Part shown: piece by piece, positions 54,912-64,000 of the stretch
Layout of the letters: each line of letters begins with the position of its first letter
Position numbering within the stretch: the first letter of the stretch is position 1
From: Lindgomyces ingoldianus
Lineage: Eukaryota > Ascomycota > Dothideomycetes > Pleosporales > Lindgomycetaceae
Assembly (NCBI RefSeq): GCF_010093535.1
Contig: NW_022985228.1
Coordinates: 62,001 to 126,000 of the forward strand
DNA length: 64,000 nucleotides
Direction of reading: 5' to 3'
Notes under the pieces: generated by a model
The model's database searches: none
Told to the model about the DNA's origin: nothing
What the model saw: only the letters and a program-made list of their open reading frames with translations
Translations under genes and position numbers: made by a program

Positions 54912-55640
54912 GCCGTTGGTGCTGATGATTAGACCTAGGAACTTTGTCTCTGTGACAGCAAACTCGCTCTTCTTAATGTCTACCTAGAGGCCAGCGTCTA
55001 GTAGTCGACGGAGCACCTGTGCGACATGTTCCTCATGTTGGAAAGGGTCTTCTGAGTAGATGAGGATGTCGTCGAGGTATGCTGTGCAGGTGTCGTCTAG
55101 CAGGCCGTGGAGCACCTTGTTGATGTAGCGTTAGAACGTGGCTGGTCCGTTGCATAAGCCAAACGGTAGTACGCGGTATTTGTAGTTGCCATATCGCGTT
55201 CGAAAGGTGGTAAGGTCCTCTACCTCCTTGTTTAGACGGATGCGGTAAAAGGCTTGTCGTACGTCTAGCTTGGTGAACACCCTGGCACGCGCTAGGCGGG
55301 TGAAAGTCTCCTGGATTAGGGGAATTGGGTATGCGTCCTTTTTCGTGATTGCATTGAGCTTCCGGTAGTCAACGCAGAACCGCCACCCCCCTCCTGGCTT
55401 CTTAGCAAACAGCACTGGAGACGCATAGTTGGCGCTGCTGTGTGTGATGAAACCACGTTGCAGGTGATCGTCAAGGTAGGTCTTGACTAGCTTGAGTTGC
55501 TCCAGCGACATGCTGTACAGCGGGCTGCTTGACAGTGTGTTCTCTTGCTGTAAGCTGGATGTCGTGGTCGACTCCCTCACGGTGAGGTGGGAGCTTGTCG
55601 GAGTCCTTTTTGGAGAAGTGGGCCAACGTAGCTCCTGCAT
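54912..55640 (-). pseudogene. Reverse transcriptase, 52427 gypsy
   Basis: SMSLEQLKLVKTYLDDHLQR, PVLFAKKPGGGWRFCVDYRK, LNAITKKDAYPIPLI, FTKLDVRQAFYRIRL (first catalytic D), VLPFGLCNGPATF, and YLDDILIYSED at about 55079-55047 with the catalytic DD intact (TAC CTC GAC GAC on the minus strand). Two RIP-type stops: at 55131-55133 (Q in ATFQ) and 54984-54986 (Q in LQVD). Otherwise full-length and well kept. Confidence 0.92.
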
Positions 55641-56280
55641 ACAACGGTGCCGGGAGCTTTTGTTGAATCAACTGGCGGAGCTCCTCCTCTGGGTCAAGCT
55701 GGTTTGTCTCTTCTTGACGGTCCTGGATGAGCTTGTCCACTTCGTACACGCTTATGTGACCAATGACGACTTCCTTTTGTCGAGCATGCAACATGAAGGC
55801 GGCAGGACTTATTACATTGATGTCTAGACCAGCATTGATGAGTGTATCGCGTGACATGGTTGAGTTGCGGCGATTCCTGCGATGGGGTCGTGAGCTTGGC
55901 TTTGGAGTGCTGAGCTGGTCACGCATCTTCCTGAGGTTCTCCTTGTACACAAGATGCTCAGTCGCCCTTTGTTTACCTGCTGGTTGGAGCGCGGCCACAC
56001 TCATAAGTTTGTCGCGTCTCTCAGCGTCTTCTTGGTGACTTAGGTTCATCTCTGGAGACGAGCCGCGCACAGGGATGTTGATGTCGCGTTTACAATTGAT
56101 CAGCCTGTCGTCCTCTAGCCATCTTAGTGCACGGTTCTGGCAGTTGATCCATACGCCTGCTTCCTCTAGCAGCTTGCGACCGATGATGAGGTCGTGACGA
56201 CCAGTGTTGCAGGGTATGAAGTACGATGGTATCCGGTGGGGTCTACCCGCATCTCGAGCTTTGAGAGTTTCCCCATGCTA
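55545..56280 (-). pseudogene. Protease tail and pol linker, 52427 gypsy
   Basis: RIPSYFIPCNTGRHDLIIGR and KLLEEAGVWINCQN at about 56230-56130 match the C-terminal half of a retropepsin (LIIGR, then xxWI). The linker follows (RGSSPEMNLSHQEDAERRDK to PPHREGVDHDIQL). The frame differs from that of RT; the shift falls at about 55534-55558, where one base more or less would join HDIQLTA to ENTLSSSPLYSM. The active-site D-T/S-G of protease is not in the legible part. Confidence 0.82.
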
Positions 56281-56287
56281 GTATCGG

Positions 56288-56690
56288 TTTGATGCTGCTG
56301 GCAGTGCAGCTAATTGATCGGTGATGCTGCTGGCAGTGCAGCTGACTGGTCGGTGATGCTGCTGGCGGTGCAACCGATTGATTGGTGATGCTGCTTTAGG
56401 TCCCGAGAGGGTGAAGCAGATGGGTCGGTGGTGCTGCTGGCGGTGCAGCCGTGTCGATGCTGCAGGTAGAGCAGCCTTTGTCTACTGCAGGCGGTGCAGC
56501 TATGGTCGATGCTGCTGGCGGAGCAGCCTATTGTTGATGCCACTGGCGGAGCAGCTGTTCTCTACTGCAGGCGGTGCAGCCATTGTCGATGCTGCTGGCG
56601 GGGCAGCCTATTGTTAATGCCGCTGGCGGAGCAGCTATTGTCTACTGCAGGCGGTGCAGCTATTGTCGATGCCGATGTACACCTAGCATA
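56288..56690. repeat. GC-rich minisatellite between protease and 5' LTR
   Basis: Units such as CGATGCTGCTGGCGGAGCAG and CTATTGTCTACTGCAGGCGG-TGCAGC repeat with 36-39-bp spacing. All open frames over it (both strands) are low-complexity A/S/C/R peptides. It occupies the place of gag. Confidence 0.88.
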
Positions 56691-57297
56691 CTAGCTAGAG
56701 CTCATGCAGATTGTGCCACCTGCAGGTATTCTCCCCCAGGCCAGTCTCGTCTGCCTATAGCTACCTAGAGACTGCAACCCAGCTCCTGAGTCAACGTGAC
56801 TAAGACAACTACCAGCCAAGTCCACTATATCTGCCCTTTCGCTGTCTAGATGTGTATGTATCGCTTTCGACTATTGGTGCTGCTGGCTGTGCAGCAGATG
56901 TCGGTGGGCCTGCCGTCTCTAGGCCTGTAAGGTGCCTGCTGCCTCAGGGCTTCCGATCGTGTAGCAGGGGATCGAGGGTGGTGGTGGTTTCGTACAGAGC
57001 CCGCGGCTCTCTTCGCGTCGTGCGGTGATGGTACTATAGGCCCCCCCCTACAGTCGATTCGAACTAGAGCAGCGCTCCTAGCTCAGGGCTCCTTGATGAG
57101 GTTGCTTTGGTTGCCTGGCCTGACCAGGGCTTTGAAGGCAGATGGCTATTGTCGACGAACTGAGGCTCGGCCTAGTCGTACTAGCAGATCTCCTTAATGA
57201 GGGTCGGTCGGCGAATGCAGCGCACAGGCTGATCGCTCGGTATGACCTAGATATTATGCCGCCGTCCTCCGGCCGAATGTTACAGATCCTAGTTTAA
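56691..57297 (-). other. Leader region of the 52427 gypsy, no recognisable gag
   Basis: GC-rich, little RIP, but no retrotransposon gag domain and no CCHC knuckle was seen in any minus-strand frame. A run of seven C at 57042-57048 and several stops suggest that gag was lost or replaced. Confidence 0.6.
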
Positions 57298-57512
57298 TGT
57301 GATGGCAAGCACTGTCTCTACTACCGTATGGAGCTGGGGAAGCAAGGTAGAGTAGGTCGGCTCTATTTCAGCTAAACTAGGATGGGGAGTGAAGGAGGCG
57401 AAGGGTTTTCGCGAGAGAAAAGCTTGCGCAGCGCCAAGGCGCTAGCGCGCTCGCTTAACCCTTAGCGAGATCATGTGACTAGCGGCGGAGCTTGACAAGC
57501 AGCACCGTCACA
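57298..57512 (-). repeat. 5' LTR (right) of the 52427 gypsy
   Basis: 215 bp, TGTGATGGCAAGC to GCAGCACCGTCACA on the plus strand. Outer (right) part is nearly free of RIP (GCGCTCGCTTAACC, AGCGGCGGAG). Confidence 0.93.
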
Positions 57513-57604
57513 GTAGCTACTATTTACTAGTTTTTAATAGCTATAAAAGCTATAACTTACTTTATTTTTAGTAATACTATAAAGATAATAAAATTATTAC
57601 TATT
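57513..57604 (+). mobile_element. Fot1 fragment, left piece of a split copy
   Basis: Matches 58508-58600 of the neighbouring Fot1 copy. It continues at 59475. The part of this copy upstream of 57513 is missing, replaced by the gypsy LTR. Confidence 0.88.
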
Positions 57605-59474
57605 TAACGTACTTCATAAGCGAGTTGCTTACACACCTGAGTTGCTTACTTTTGCTAAGACCCTACTACACTACTTTTCCTACACTAATGCATTCCTAAC
57701 AACACTACTTAGACGTGTTAAAAGAATATTAGATGCAGCTTACGCTTTAGGCTTTTAAATAAGACATAACACTTTTTAAGTAACATGCTGCAGCTATTTA
57801 TAGAGTCTTTTAAAAGACAATAAGTAACTAACGCGCTAAATAACTTTTCTAAGCTAATTATATAGTTAACTTATAAAAGCTAGATAATAATAAGAAGCAG
57901 GTAATTATTTAGCACATACTTAAACTAAATGTGCAAGGATTTCCCCCCTAGCTAGCAGCTGTAGCTAATATAGCTAATTCTTTACACACTAAGTGTAATA
58001 TAGGCTATATTAGCATAAACTAGCCTAATATATTTATTAAGTGTTACTTAAAGCTTAAAGTAAAGTTTAAGTATAAGTATAACTATAAAAAAGCTTTTTA
58101 TAAAAATCTTATAGTAATTTAAAGCTAGTTTAACCTTATAAAGAATATTAAAGCTAAGTATAGCATCTAGGATAATAATATGTATAACTTTAATAAAATA
58201 AGGTTTATAATAAGCTAGATATCTACTAGAGCAGTTATTATAAATTTAGAGAGACAAGGACAGCTAAAAGCAGTCTAGCTAGGTAACTAGGAGTAGACAA
58301 CAGCTATCTAGAGAATTAATGCTAAAAAGTAGGCTATTCTACTTTTTATTATTTTTTAGAGTAGTAACTACTTTTTAAACTAGTATAAGAAGAAAAATCT
58401 ACTTTAAAATTAAGTTATTATAATCTCTAAGCATAGCTAGACTACTAATTAGCTTAGTCTAGACTAGTTAAAGCACTTTATTGCGCATATAAAGAAGTGT
58501 ACTATTAGTAGCTACTATCTGCTAGTTATTAACAGCTATAAGAGCTATAACTTACTTTATTTTTAGTAATACTATAAAAATAATAAAATTATTACTATCT
58601 ATATACTTTTTTACTTATTACACTTTTTATAGCTACTTAATGTAGGTTGTTTTACTCTTTTAAAAAAAGTGTATAAGTGCTAAGCTAAAAACCTTATACA
58701 TAACTAGATTACTTATATTATAAAAATAAAGTTCTTACTATGCTTTAAAGTAGCTTATAATGCTATAATTACTTTTAGTAATATCTAAGAAGAGTTCTAA
58801 GGCGCTAAATTAGTTCCTTTTAACTTATAACAGCTTATAATAGGCCTTAATGTAAAGTTATGCACTTTATTACTACTACTACTTATATATAACAAGCTTT
58901 AGTAGTTATAAACTCTAAGTAATACCTTAAAACTTAGGTTATAATTAATAGTTATAAAGATAAAAATTTAAAAGTATATAAATAGTTTACTAACTTTTAT
59001 AGTTAAGGCGTTTAAAAAGGTCTTAAAAAGGGTAGTAATAATTACGCATAAGCTAGTATTAGCATAATAAAAAATTACTAAGCTTTAAGCAGCTAATAAA
59101 GCTGCTATGTAACATAAATTACATAAAAAAAAGTAAATTAAGGTAGAAAAGACTTTAATAATTTAATAAAGCCTATGCTTAACAGCTCTAAAAGAGTTTA
59201 AAGCGCGCAGTAATAGAAAGAAGGCAAAGAAGTAGATGTAAGCTAAAGTAGGTAAGCTATTCTAAAGACGCTGTAGACAGTGCAATTAGACTAGGTATAA
59301 CGCGCAAATGTGTAAGCAAGAAGCAGCAGTAGTATCTAAATAATATTCTAGGCTGTACTGTACTATATAGTGCTAGAGCGGGTTGTTATGGGCCATAATA
59401 GAGTTTGTTAGGGTGGGGTCTTGGCAAAAGTGAGCGACTCGGGTGTGTTAGCAACTCGCCTATAAAGTACGTTA
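57605..59474 (+). mobile_element. Fot1/pogo transposon, full length (1870 bp), inserted in another Fot1
   Basis: TA plus ACGTACTTCATAAGCGAG at the left, CTCGCCTATAAAGTACGT plus TA at the right. The interrupted copy (57513-57604 and 59475-60346) reads across the TA target. The transposase relic is as in 2386-4254; the zinc knuckle at about 59272-59316 has H>Y. Right TIR and about 70 bp next to it are clean (GGGTGGGGTCTTGGC). Confidence 0.9.
57960..59330 (+). pseudogene. Fot1/pogo transposase relic
   Basis: NYKKAFYKNLIV-like, NIKAKYSI, a degenerate YNFNKI, AINGINAK-like and C-terminal RSNRKKAKK-type basic residues before the knuckle. Stops replace Q/W throughout. Limits approximate. Confidence 0.75.
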
Positions 59475-60346
59475 TATACTTTTTTACTTATTAGACTTCT
59501 TATAGCTACTTAATATAAGTTGTTTTACTTTTTTAAAAAAGTGTATAAGTACTAAGCTAAAAAGTTTATATGTAACTAAATTACTTATATTATAAAAATA
59601 AAGTTTTTACTATGCTTTAAAGTAGCCTATAATGCTATAATTACTTTTAGTAATATTTAAAAAAAGTTCTAAAGCGCTAGGTTAGTTCCTTTTAATCTAT
59701 AATAAGTTATAATAGGCTTTAATATAAAGTTGCGCACTTTATTACTACTACTACTTCTATATAATAAGCTTTAGTAGTTGTAAACTCTTAGTAATACTTT
59801 AAAACTTAGGTTATAATTAATATTTATAAAAATAAAGATTTAAAAGTATATAAATAGTTTACTAACTTTTATTGTTAAAGTGTTTAAAAAAGTTTTAAAA
59901 AAGGCAGTAATAATTATATATAAGCTAGTGTTAGTGTAATAGAAAATTACTAAGCTTTAAGTAGCTTATAAGGCTACTATATAATATAAATTATATAAAA
60001 AAAAGTAAATTAAGGTAGAAAAAACTTTAATAATTTAAAAAAGCTTATACTTAATAGCTCTAAAGAAGTTTAGAGCACATAGTAATAGAAAAAAAGTAAA
60101 GAAGTAGGTGTACGCTAAAGTAGGTAAGCTATTCTAAAGCCGCTGCAGATAGTGCAATTAGACTAGGCATAACATATAAATGTGTAAGTAAGAAGCAGAA
60201 GTAGTATCTAAAAAAAATATAAGGCTATACTATACTATATATTACTAGAGCAGGTTGTTATAGGCTATAATAGAGTTTGTTTGGGTAGGGTCTTAGCAAA
60301 AGTAAGCAACTTAGGTGTGTGAGCATCTCGCCTGTGAAGTACATTA
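59475..60346 (+). mobile_element. Fot1, right piece of the split copy
   Basis: Continues 57604 in register (TATACTTTTTTACTTATTAG) and ends in the TIR GTGAAGTACAT plus TA. Includes the knuckle-coding region near 60140-60180. Confidence 0.88.
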
Positions 60347-61287
60347 TTATGTAAGTATATATTTAATTAATAAATAAGCTTATGTGCACGCTATACGCAA
60401 AGCTACTAAAGAAGATACGCTAGAGCTTTCTACTAAACATAATACTCTAGGTTATACAACTCTTATATAAAGCTGCTAAATTAGGACTATATTAGTTTAA
60501 AACATACTATAACTACTATAAAGAGAAGCTGTGCATGCACATCTTTTTATATTACCTTTACCTCTTAATTACTAATAAAAAAGAGCACACTTTTAGTATT
60601 ACTAGCTTATAAATAGACAACTCTTTAAGCATTATAATAAAAAATTTTGCGCAAAGAAAAAAAAAAAATTTAAAAAGAAAAGTTCTATGTAAAAAGTAAA
60701 ACTATTTTAGTAAAAAAGCAGCTTCTTAAGTTTAATAGGAAAAAGATTAAACTTACATATAATGTAGTAGTTCTTACTTAGAAAAAATAAGTAAGCTACT
60801 TTTATATAATTAACTTAAAGAAAAAGAATGCTGCATAATAATATGTTAAGTAGTGTGTAAAAAAGGTATATATTATATCTATATATTAACTAAAGGCAGC
60901 ATTTAACTTATCTATTACTCCATAAACTATAGACCTTTTATATAATAACATTTAAGCACTTAACATGTAAATCTAATAGTAGATAAATAATAGTAACTGT
61001 AGTTTTACTTTTTTACTATTATAACTCCATTATGTAAAGCTATTTATCTTTATAAATAAATTATTTGCTACTAATAAGAACCTTAGCTTATAGCTAGAAT
61101 TCTTAATTATATTAAGTAATAAAAACTATATAAAGTAAAGTAACTAGTTTAAAATACTAGGTAACATTATACACTAGAATTTTACTAAGTGTAAAAGAGT
61201 AACTAAGAGTGTTCTTACTAGCAAACTATATAAAATAGTTAAAGAGTTTAATAATATAATTACTTTTAGAATAACTTTATAGTAAAT
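60347..61287 (+). pseudogene. Copia reverse transcriptase relic
   Basis: LLYKAAKLGLY-*-FKTYYNYY (family LYGxPEAGxHWFxTYHxHH), KEKLCMHIFLYYLYLLITNK, HTFSITSL-*-IDNSLSIII (family LQTDDTL), FAQR, KRKVLC. Later LTYLLL, then FKILGNIIHQNF and VLTSKLYKIVKEFNNII lead into RNase H. D>N and Q>stop fit RIP. Cut at 61288 by TRIM3. Confidence 0.8.
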
Positions 61288-61449
61288 TGTCGCAACCGCT
61301 GATCAGGGAGCAATAAGAAGCAAGTCTATTGACTATGAGAGGCTCATAGGGAGCCTGCCTATGTAGTGGGAGCTCCGGCGCCAAGTGTCTCAGGCTGCTC
61401 GTCCGAAACACAGGTGCAACACCAGGACCATGTGCTCTCTTACGCGACA
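61288..61449 (-). repeat. Left LTR of TRIM3, clean
   Basis: TGTCGCAACCGCTGATCAGG to CTCTCTTACGCGACA. No visible RIP. An open frame across it is not a gene. Confidence 0.93.
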
Positions 61450-61511
61450 CACCCCCTAGCTCGCTAAGAGTAACAAGGGGAGCAAAAAGAGAGCAGAGCA
61501 GCACAATGGGT

Positions 61512-61626
61512 AGACAGAGCAGCTAAAAGATCTTAGACAGAGCTGCTAGAAAAGCTTAGACAGAGCAGCTAAAAGATCTTAGACAGAGCTGCTAGAAGAG
61601 CTTAGACAGAGCAGCTAGAAGAGCAA
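61512..61626. repeat. 23-bp tandem repeat x 5 in TRIM3
   Basis: AGACAGAGCAGCTAAAAGAT-CTT alternating with AGACAGAGCTGCTAGAAAAG-CTT, starting at 61512, 61535, 61558, 61581 and 61604. Confidence 0.93.
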
Positions 61627-62339
61627 AACAGAGTAATAGAGAACAGTAAAAGAACAAAAGAAAGCAGGGTAACTATTATAAAACACTTAGGGCGTAGGAA
61701 ACAGCAAGCTCTTTGCACACATAGTTAGTACATAGAAAAAAATAAGTAACGCTTTATTAAGTATGCTACTAGTCTAGCTAGACCTAATCTATAACTTAAT
61801 AAGAGTGTAAGCATGCAGCGTACAGTCTAGGCGCGCCGCGCTGTTAGGAATGCTATCTTAATCCACAACGTCCTCACTAAGCTTATGCTGTAATGTTGCT
61901 AGGGTACTAGCTTGCCCTAGTAGTAACCTTTAAGATCTATCCCTTTTTTTGCTAGAGCATAGGCGTAGGGTAACCTTCTAATAAGTCTTTTATACTTGCT
62001 TTTTTAGTTATTATTACTTAGGCAAAAATCCCTTTTAAGCTCCTGTAAGCAGATAAAAAGCTATATTTATATGCACCTAGTTCTACAGCACCTAGAGCCT
62101 TAACAAGAGCTATGTGTATATTAATGCCTTAATTTAATAAAAGTAGAGAGCTTTTAAGGTAGCTATATTTAGATTAGGGATTACAGGTGGATAGTAAGAA
62201 CATGTAGCATTAGTTGCTAGTTAATCTATAGCTTTAGTAGAGAGAGAGAGACAATAGAAGTAGATAATAAGGAGTAGAGAATAGACAAGTGCTTTAATTA
62301 ACGTAACATAGAGGAATTTATATAAACTAGGCCTATAAC

Positions 62340-62501
62340 TGTTATAACTGCTAACTAGAGAGTAATAAGAAGTAAGTCTATTAACTATAAAAGGCTTATA
62401 GAGAGCCTGCCTATGTAGTAGGAGCTCTAGCGCTAAGTGTCTTAGGCTGCTTGTCTAAAACACAGGTGCAACACTAGGACTATGTGCTCTCTTACACAAC
62501 A
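62340..62501 (-). repeat. Right LTR of TRIM3, RIP-mutated
   Basis: 162 bp, TGTTATAACTGCTAAC to CTCTCTTACACAACA; transitions relative to the left LTR along its whole length. Confidence 0.93.
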
Positions 62502-62853
62502 TAAATTATATAAAGACTTAAACTAGTACTAATTTTAGTAGTAATTTATATAAATTTAAAGTTTTTATATAATTACCTTATTAAGCTAGGCACTACTAGT
62601 AAAAAGTAACTTATAATTAACATTATGTTACTTTATAAATTATATAAAAAAAAGAAATTACTAAAATTAAGTAAATTAATAGTAAAAATAACTTAGTAAA
62701 TGTATATATAAAAAAAACACTAAATTAGGCTTTTTAATTATTAGTCCTAACTAACTGCCTCTCTATCTAGATAGAAGCATCTGTAGACTAGCTAAATTCT
62801 ATGCGCAAAGATGCTTTAAACTAACTACACTAATAATACTTTTATATAAAGCT
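62502..62853 (+). pseudogene. Copia RNase H C-terminal relic
   Basis: Continues the copia reading after TRIM3: KVTYN and HYVTL followed by a KKRNY block (family IxALRESYERRE), NKLGFLII, LPLYLDRSICRLAKF at the end. Interrupted by the fold-back element at 62854. Confidence 0.65.
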
Positions 62854-63957
62854 TAACGTACTTCACAGGCAAGTGGCTTACACACCTAAGTTGCTTACTT
62901 TTGCTAAGACCCTACTAAACTACTTTTTCTACACTAATGCATTCCCTACAACACTACTTAGACGCGCTAAAAGAACATTAGATACAGCTTACGCTCTAAG
63001 CTTTTAAATAAGGCATAAAACTTTTAAAGAAATGTACTACAGCTATGTACAAAGTTCTATAAAAGAAAATAAATAACTATAGCGCTAGATAACCTTTACA
63101 AGCTAATTTTACAGCTAAATTATAAAGGCTAGGTAATAAAAAGAAGCAGGTAATTATTAAGACTATACTTAAGCTATATGCGCAAGGAATTTCCCCTTAA
63201 ATAGCATTTATAGCTAATATAGCTAATTTTTTACGCGCTAAGCATAATCTAGGCTACGTTTACATAAACTAGCCTAGTACATTTATAAACTGTTATTTAG
63301 AGCTTAAAGTAACATTTAAGCATAAGTATAACTATAAAAGAGCTTTTTATAAGAGTCCTAGAGTAATTTAGGGCAGGTTTAGCCTTATAGAGAATATTAA
63401 AGCTAAGTATAGCATTTAAGATAATAAGCTGTACAACTTTAGTAAAACAGGCTGTATAATTAGCTAAATATCTTTTAACTATACTTACACTTAAAACTTT
63501 ACTTTAAGCTTTAAATAACACTTTATAAATGTACTAGGCTAGTTTAAGTAAATATAGCCTAGATTACGCTTAGCGTGCAAAGAATTAGCTATATTAGCTA
63601 TAAATACTATCTAAGAGGAAATTCCTTGCGCATATAGCTTAAGTATAGTCTTAATAATTACCTGCTTCTTTTTATTACCTAGCCTTTATAATTTAGCTGT
63701 GGAATTAGCTTATAAAGGTTATCTAGTGCTATAGTTATTTATTATCTTTTATAAAACTTTATATATAGCTATAGCACATTTCTTTAAGAGTTTTATGTCT
63801 TATTTAAAAGCTTAAAGTGTAAGCTATATCTAATGTTCTTTTAGCGCGTCTAAGTAGTGTTATAGGGAATGCATTAGTGTAGGAAAAGTAGTTTAGTAGG
63901 GTCTTAGTAAAAGTAAGTAACTTAGGTGTGTAAGCAACTTGCCTGTAAAGTACGTTA
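62854..63957 (+). mobile_element. Fold-back derivative of Fot1 (1104 bp)
   Basis: TA-bounded (ACGTACTTCACAGGCAAG and CTTGCCTGTAAAGTACGT). Same arms, centre and length as 44430-45533, more RIP-mutated. Confidence 0.91.
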
Positions 63958-64000
63958 TTTTCTTTTATTTTTTTTATTATACATACTTATTTTTTTATTA
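63958..64000. other. AT-rich end of window
   Basis: T-rich, nothing recognisable. Confidence 0.6.

Larger units (their letters stand above)
52427..57512 (-). mobile_element. Ty3/gypsy LTR retrotransposon (5086 bp), least decayed in the window
   Basis: 215-bp LTRs at 52427-52641 and 57298-57512. On the minus strand a polypurine AGAGGGGGGTAA precedes the 3' LTR (left). Pol is readable with few stops. The flanks do not match (CATAG before, GTAGC after) and belong to different repeats. The region between 5' LTR and protease is short and filled by a minisatellite, with no recognisable gag, so it is a defective copy. Confidence 0.93.
61288..62501 (-). mobile_element. TRIM3 (1214 bp)
   Basis: 162-bp LTRs at 61288-61449 and 62340-62501, TSD TAAAT at 61283-61287 and 62502-62506. 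On the minus strand: LTR starts TGTCGCGTAAGAGAGC, polypurine GCTAGGGGGTG precedes the 3' LTR (left), PBS GTTATAGGCCTAG follows the 5' LTR (right). The interior of 890 bp has 23-bp repeats and no protein. Ends, PPT and PBS match the copia at 20893 and the TRIM at 22732. Confidence 0.93.

Noticed and set aside
55483..56768. Plus-strand frames opposite the gypsy pol and minisatellite
   Set aside because: The minus strand has clear protease and RT motifs; the plus-strand peptides are antisense or low-complexity shadows.
61277..61504. 75-codon minus-strand frame
   Set aside because: Falls on the left LTR of TRIM3.
1..64000. Genetic code change to explain abundant TAA/TAG in pol frames
   Set aside because: The stops replace Q and W and come with D>N, G>S/R/E and H/C>Y changes and a loss of CpA on both strands, which RIP explains; a recoded genome would not show the other changes.

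Overview
The window looks like a gene-free, AT-rich compartment of a filamentous ascomycete genome (Pezizomycotina; a Dothideomycete-type genome would fit, but I cannot name the species). It is packed with transposable elements that have been mutated by repeat-induced point mutation (RIP). Coding relics are recognisable by protein motifs, but CAA/CAG/TGG codons have become stops and CpA has become TpA on both strands. I found no intact host gene, tRNA, rRNA or CRISPR array. Nearly all open frames of 60-260 codons are shadows in LTRs, minisatellites or N gaps. Boundaries, target-site duplications (TSDs) and motifs were read by eye; no alignment or search was run.

Layout. 1-2385: a minus-strand Ty3/gypsy RT relic and a plus-strand integrase/chromodomain relic, joined by an LTR that contains an N gap. 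2386-4254: full-length Fot1/pogo transposon. 5088-17555: a Ty3/gypsy element (TSD CCTTC) swollen to 12.5 kb by a 1.8-kb gag-only LTR element, a composite repeat 'B', solo LTRs and a 189-bp tandem duplication. 18122-20733: a fold-back derivative of Fot1, an LTR-element 3' end, and a partial fold-back. 20734-37131: one old copia element exploded by a second copia (20893-27980, TSD TTAAT), a solo LTR, and a Fot1 copy that itself carries a gypsy element (30075-35738, TSD GGTTT). 37132-41230: two more B copies, one carrying at least six insertions. 44430-45533: fold-back element. 48534-49110: 577-bp TRIM. 50957-52426: a fourth B copy and a truncated 223-bp-type element. 52427-57512: the best-preserved element, a minus-strand gypsy whose pol is nearly readable. 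57513-60346: a Fot1 copy inside another Fot1 copy. 60347-62853: a copia RT/RNase H relic interrupted by a 1.2-kb TRIM. 62854-63957: third fold-back element. About 9 kb (41.2-44.4, 45.5-48.5, 49.2-50.6 kb and smaller pieces) is RIP-saturated sequence that I could not assign.

How the parts work together. A copia element (20893-27980) and two non-autonomous miniatures (22732-23155 and 61288-62501) share LTR 5' termini, the polypurine tract and a primer site that looks complementary to the initiator-tRNA anticodon arm, so one copia lineage may have mobilised all three. The Fot1 family has spawned a uniform 1104-bp fold-back subfamily by inverted duplication of its 5' end. In most paired-LTR elements RIP mutations are dense inside and sparse at the outer edges, so the two LTRs are damaged in mirror-image fashion.
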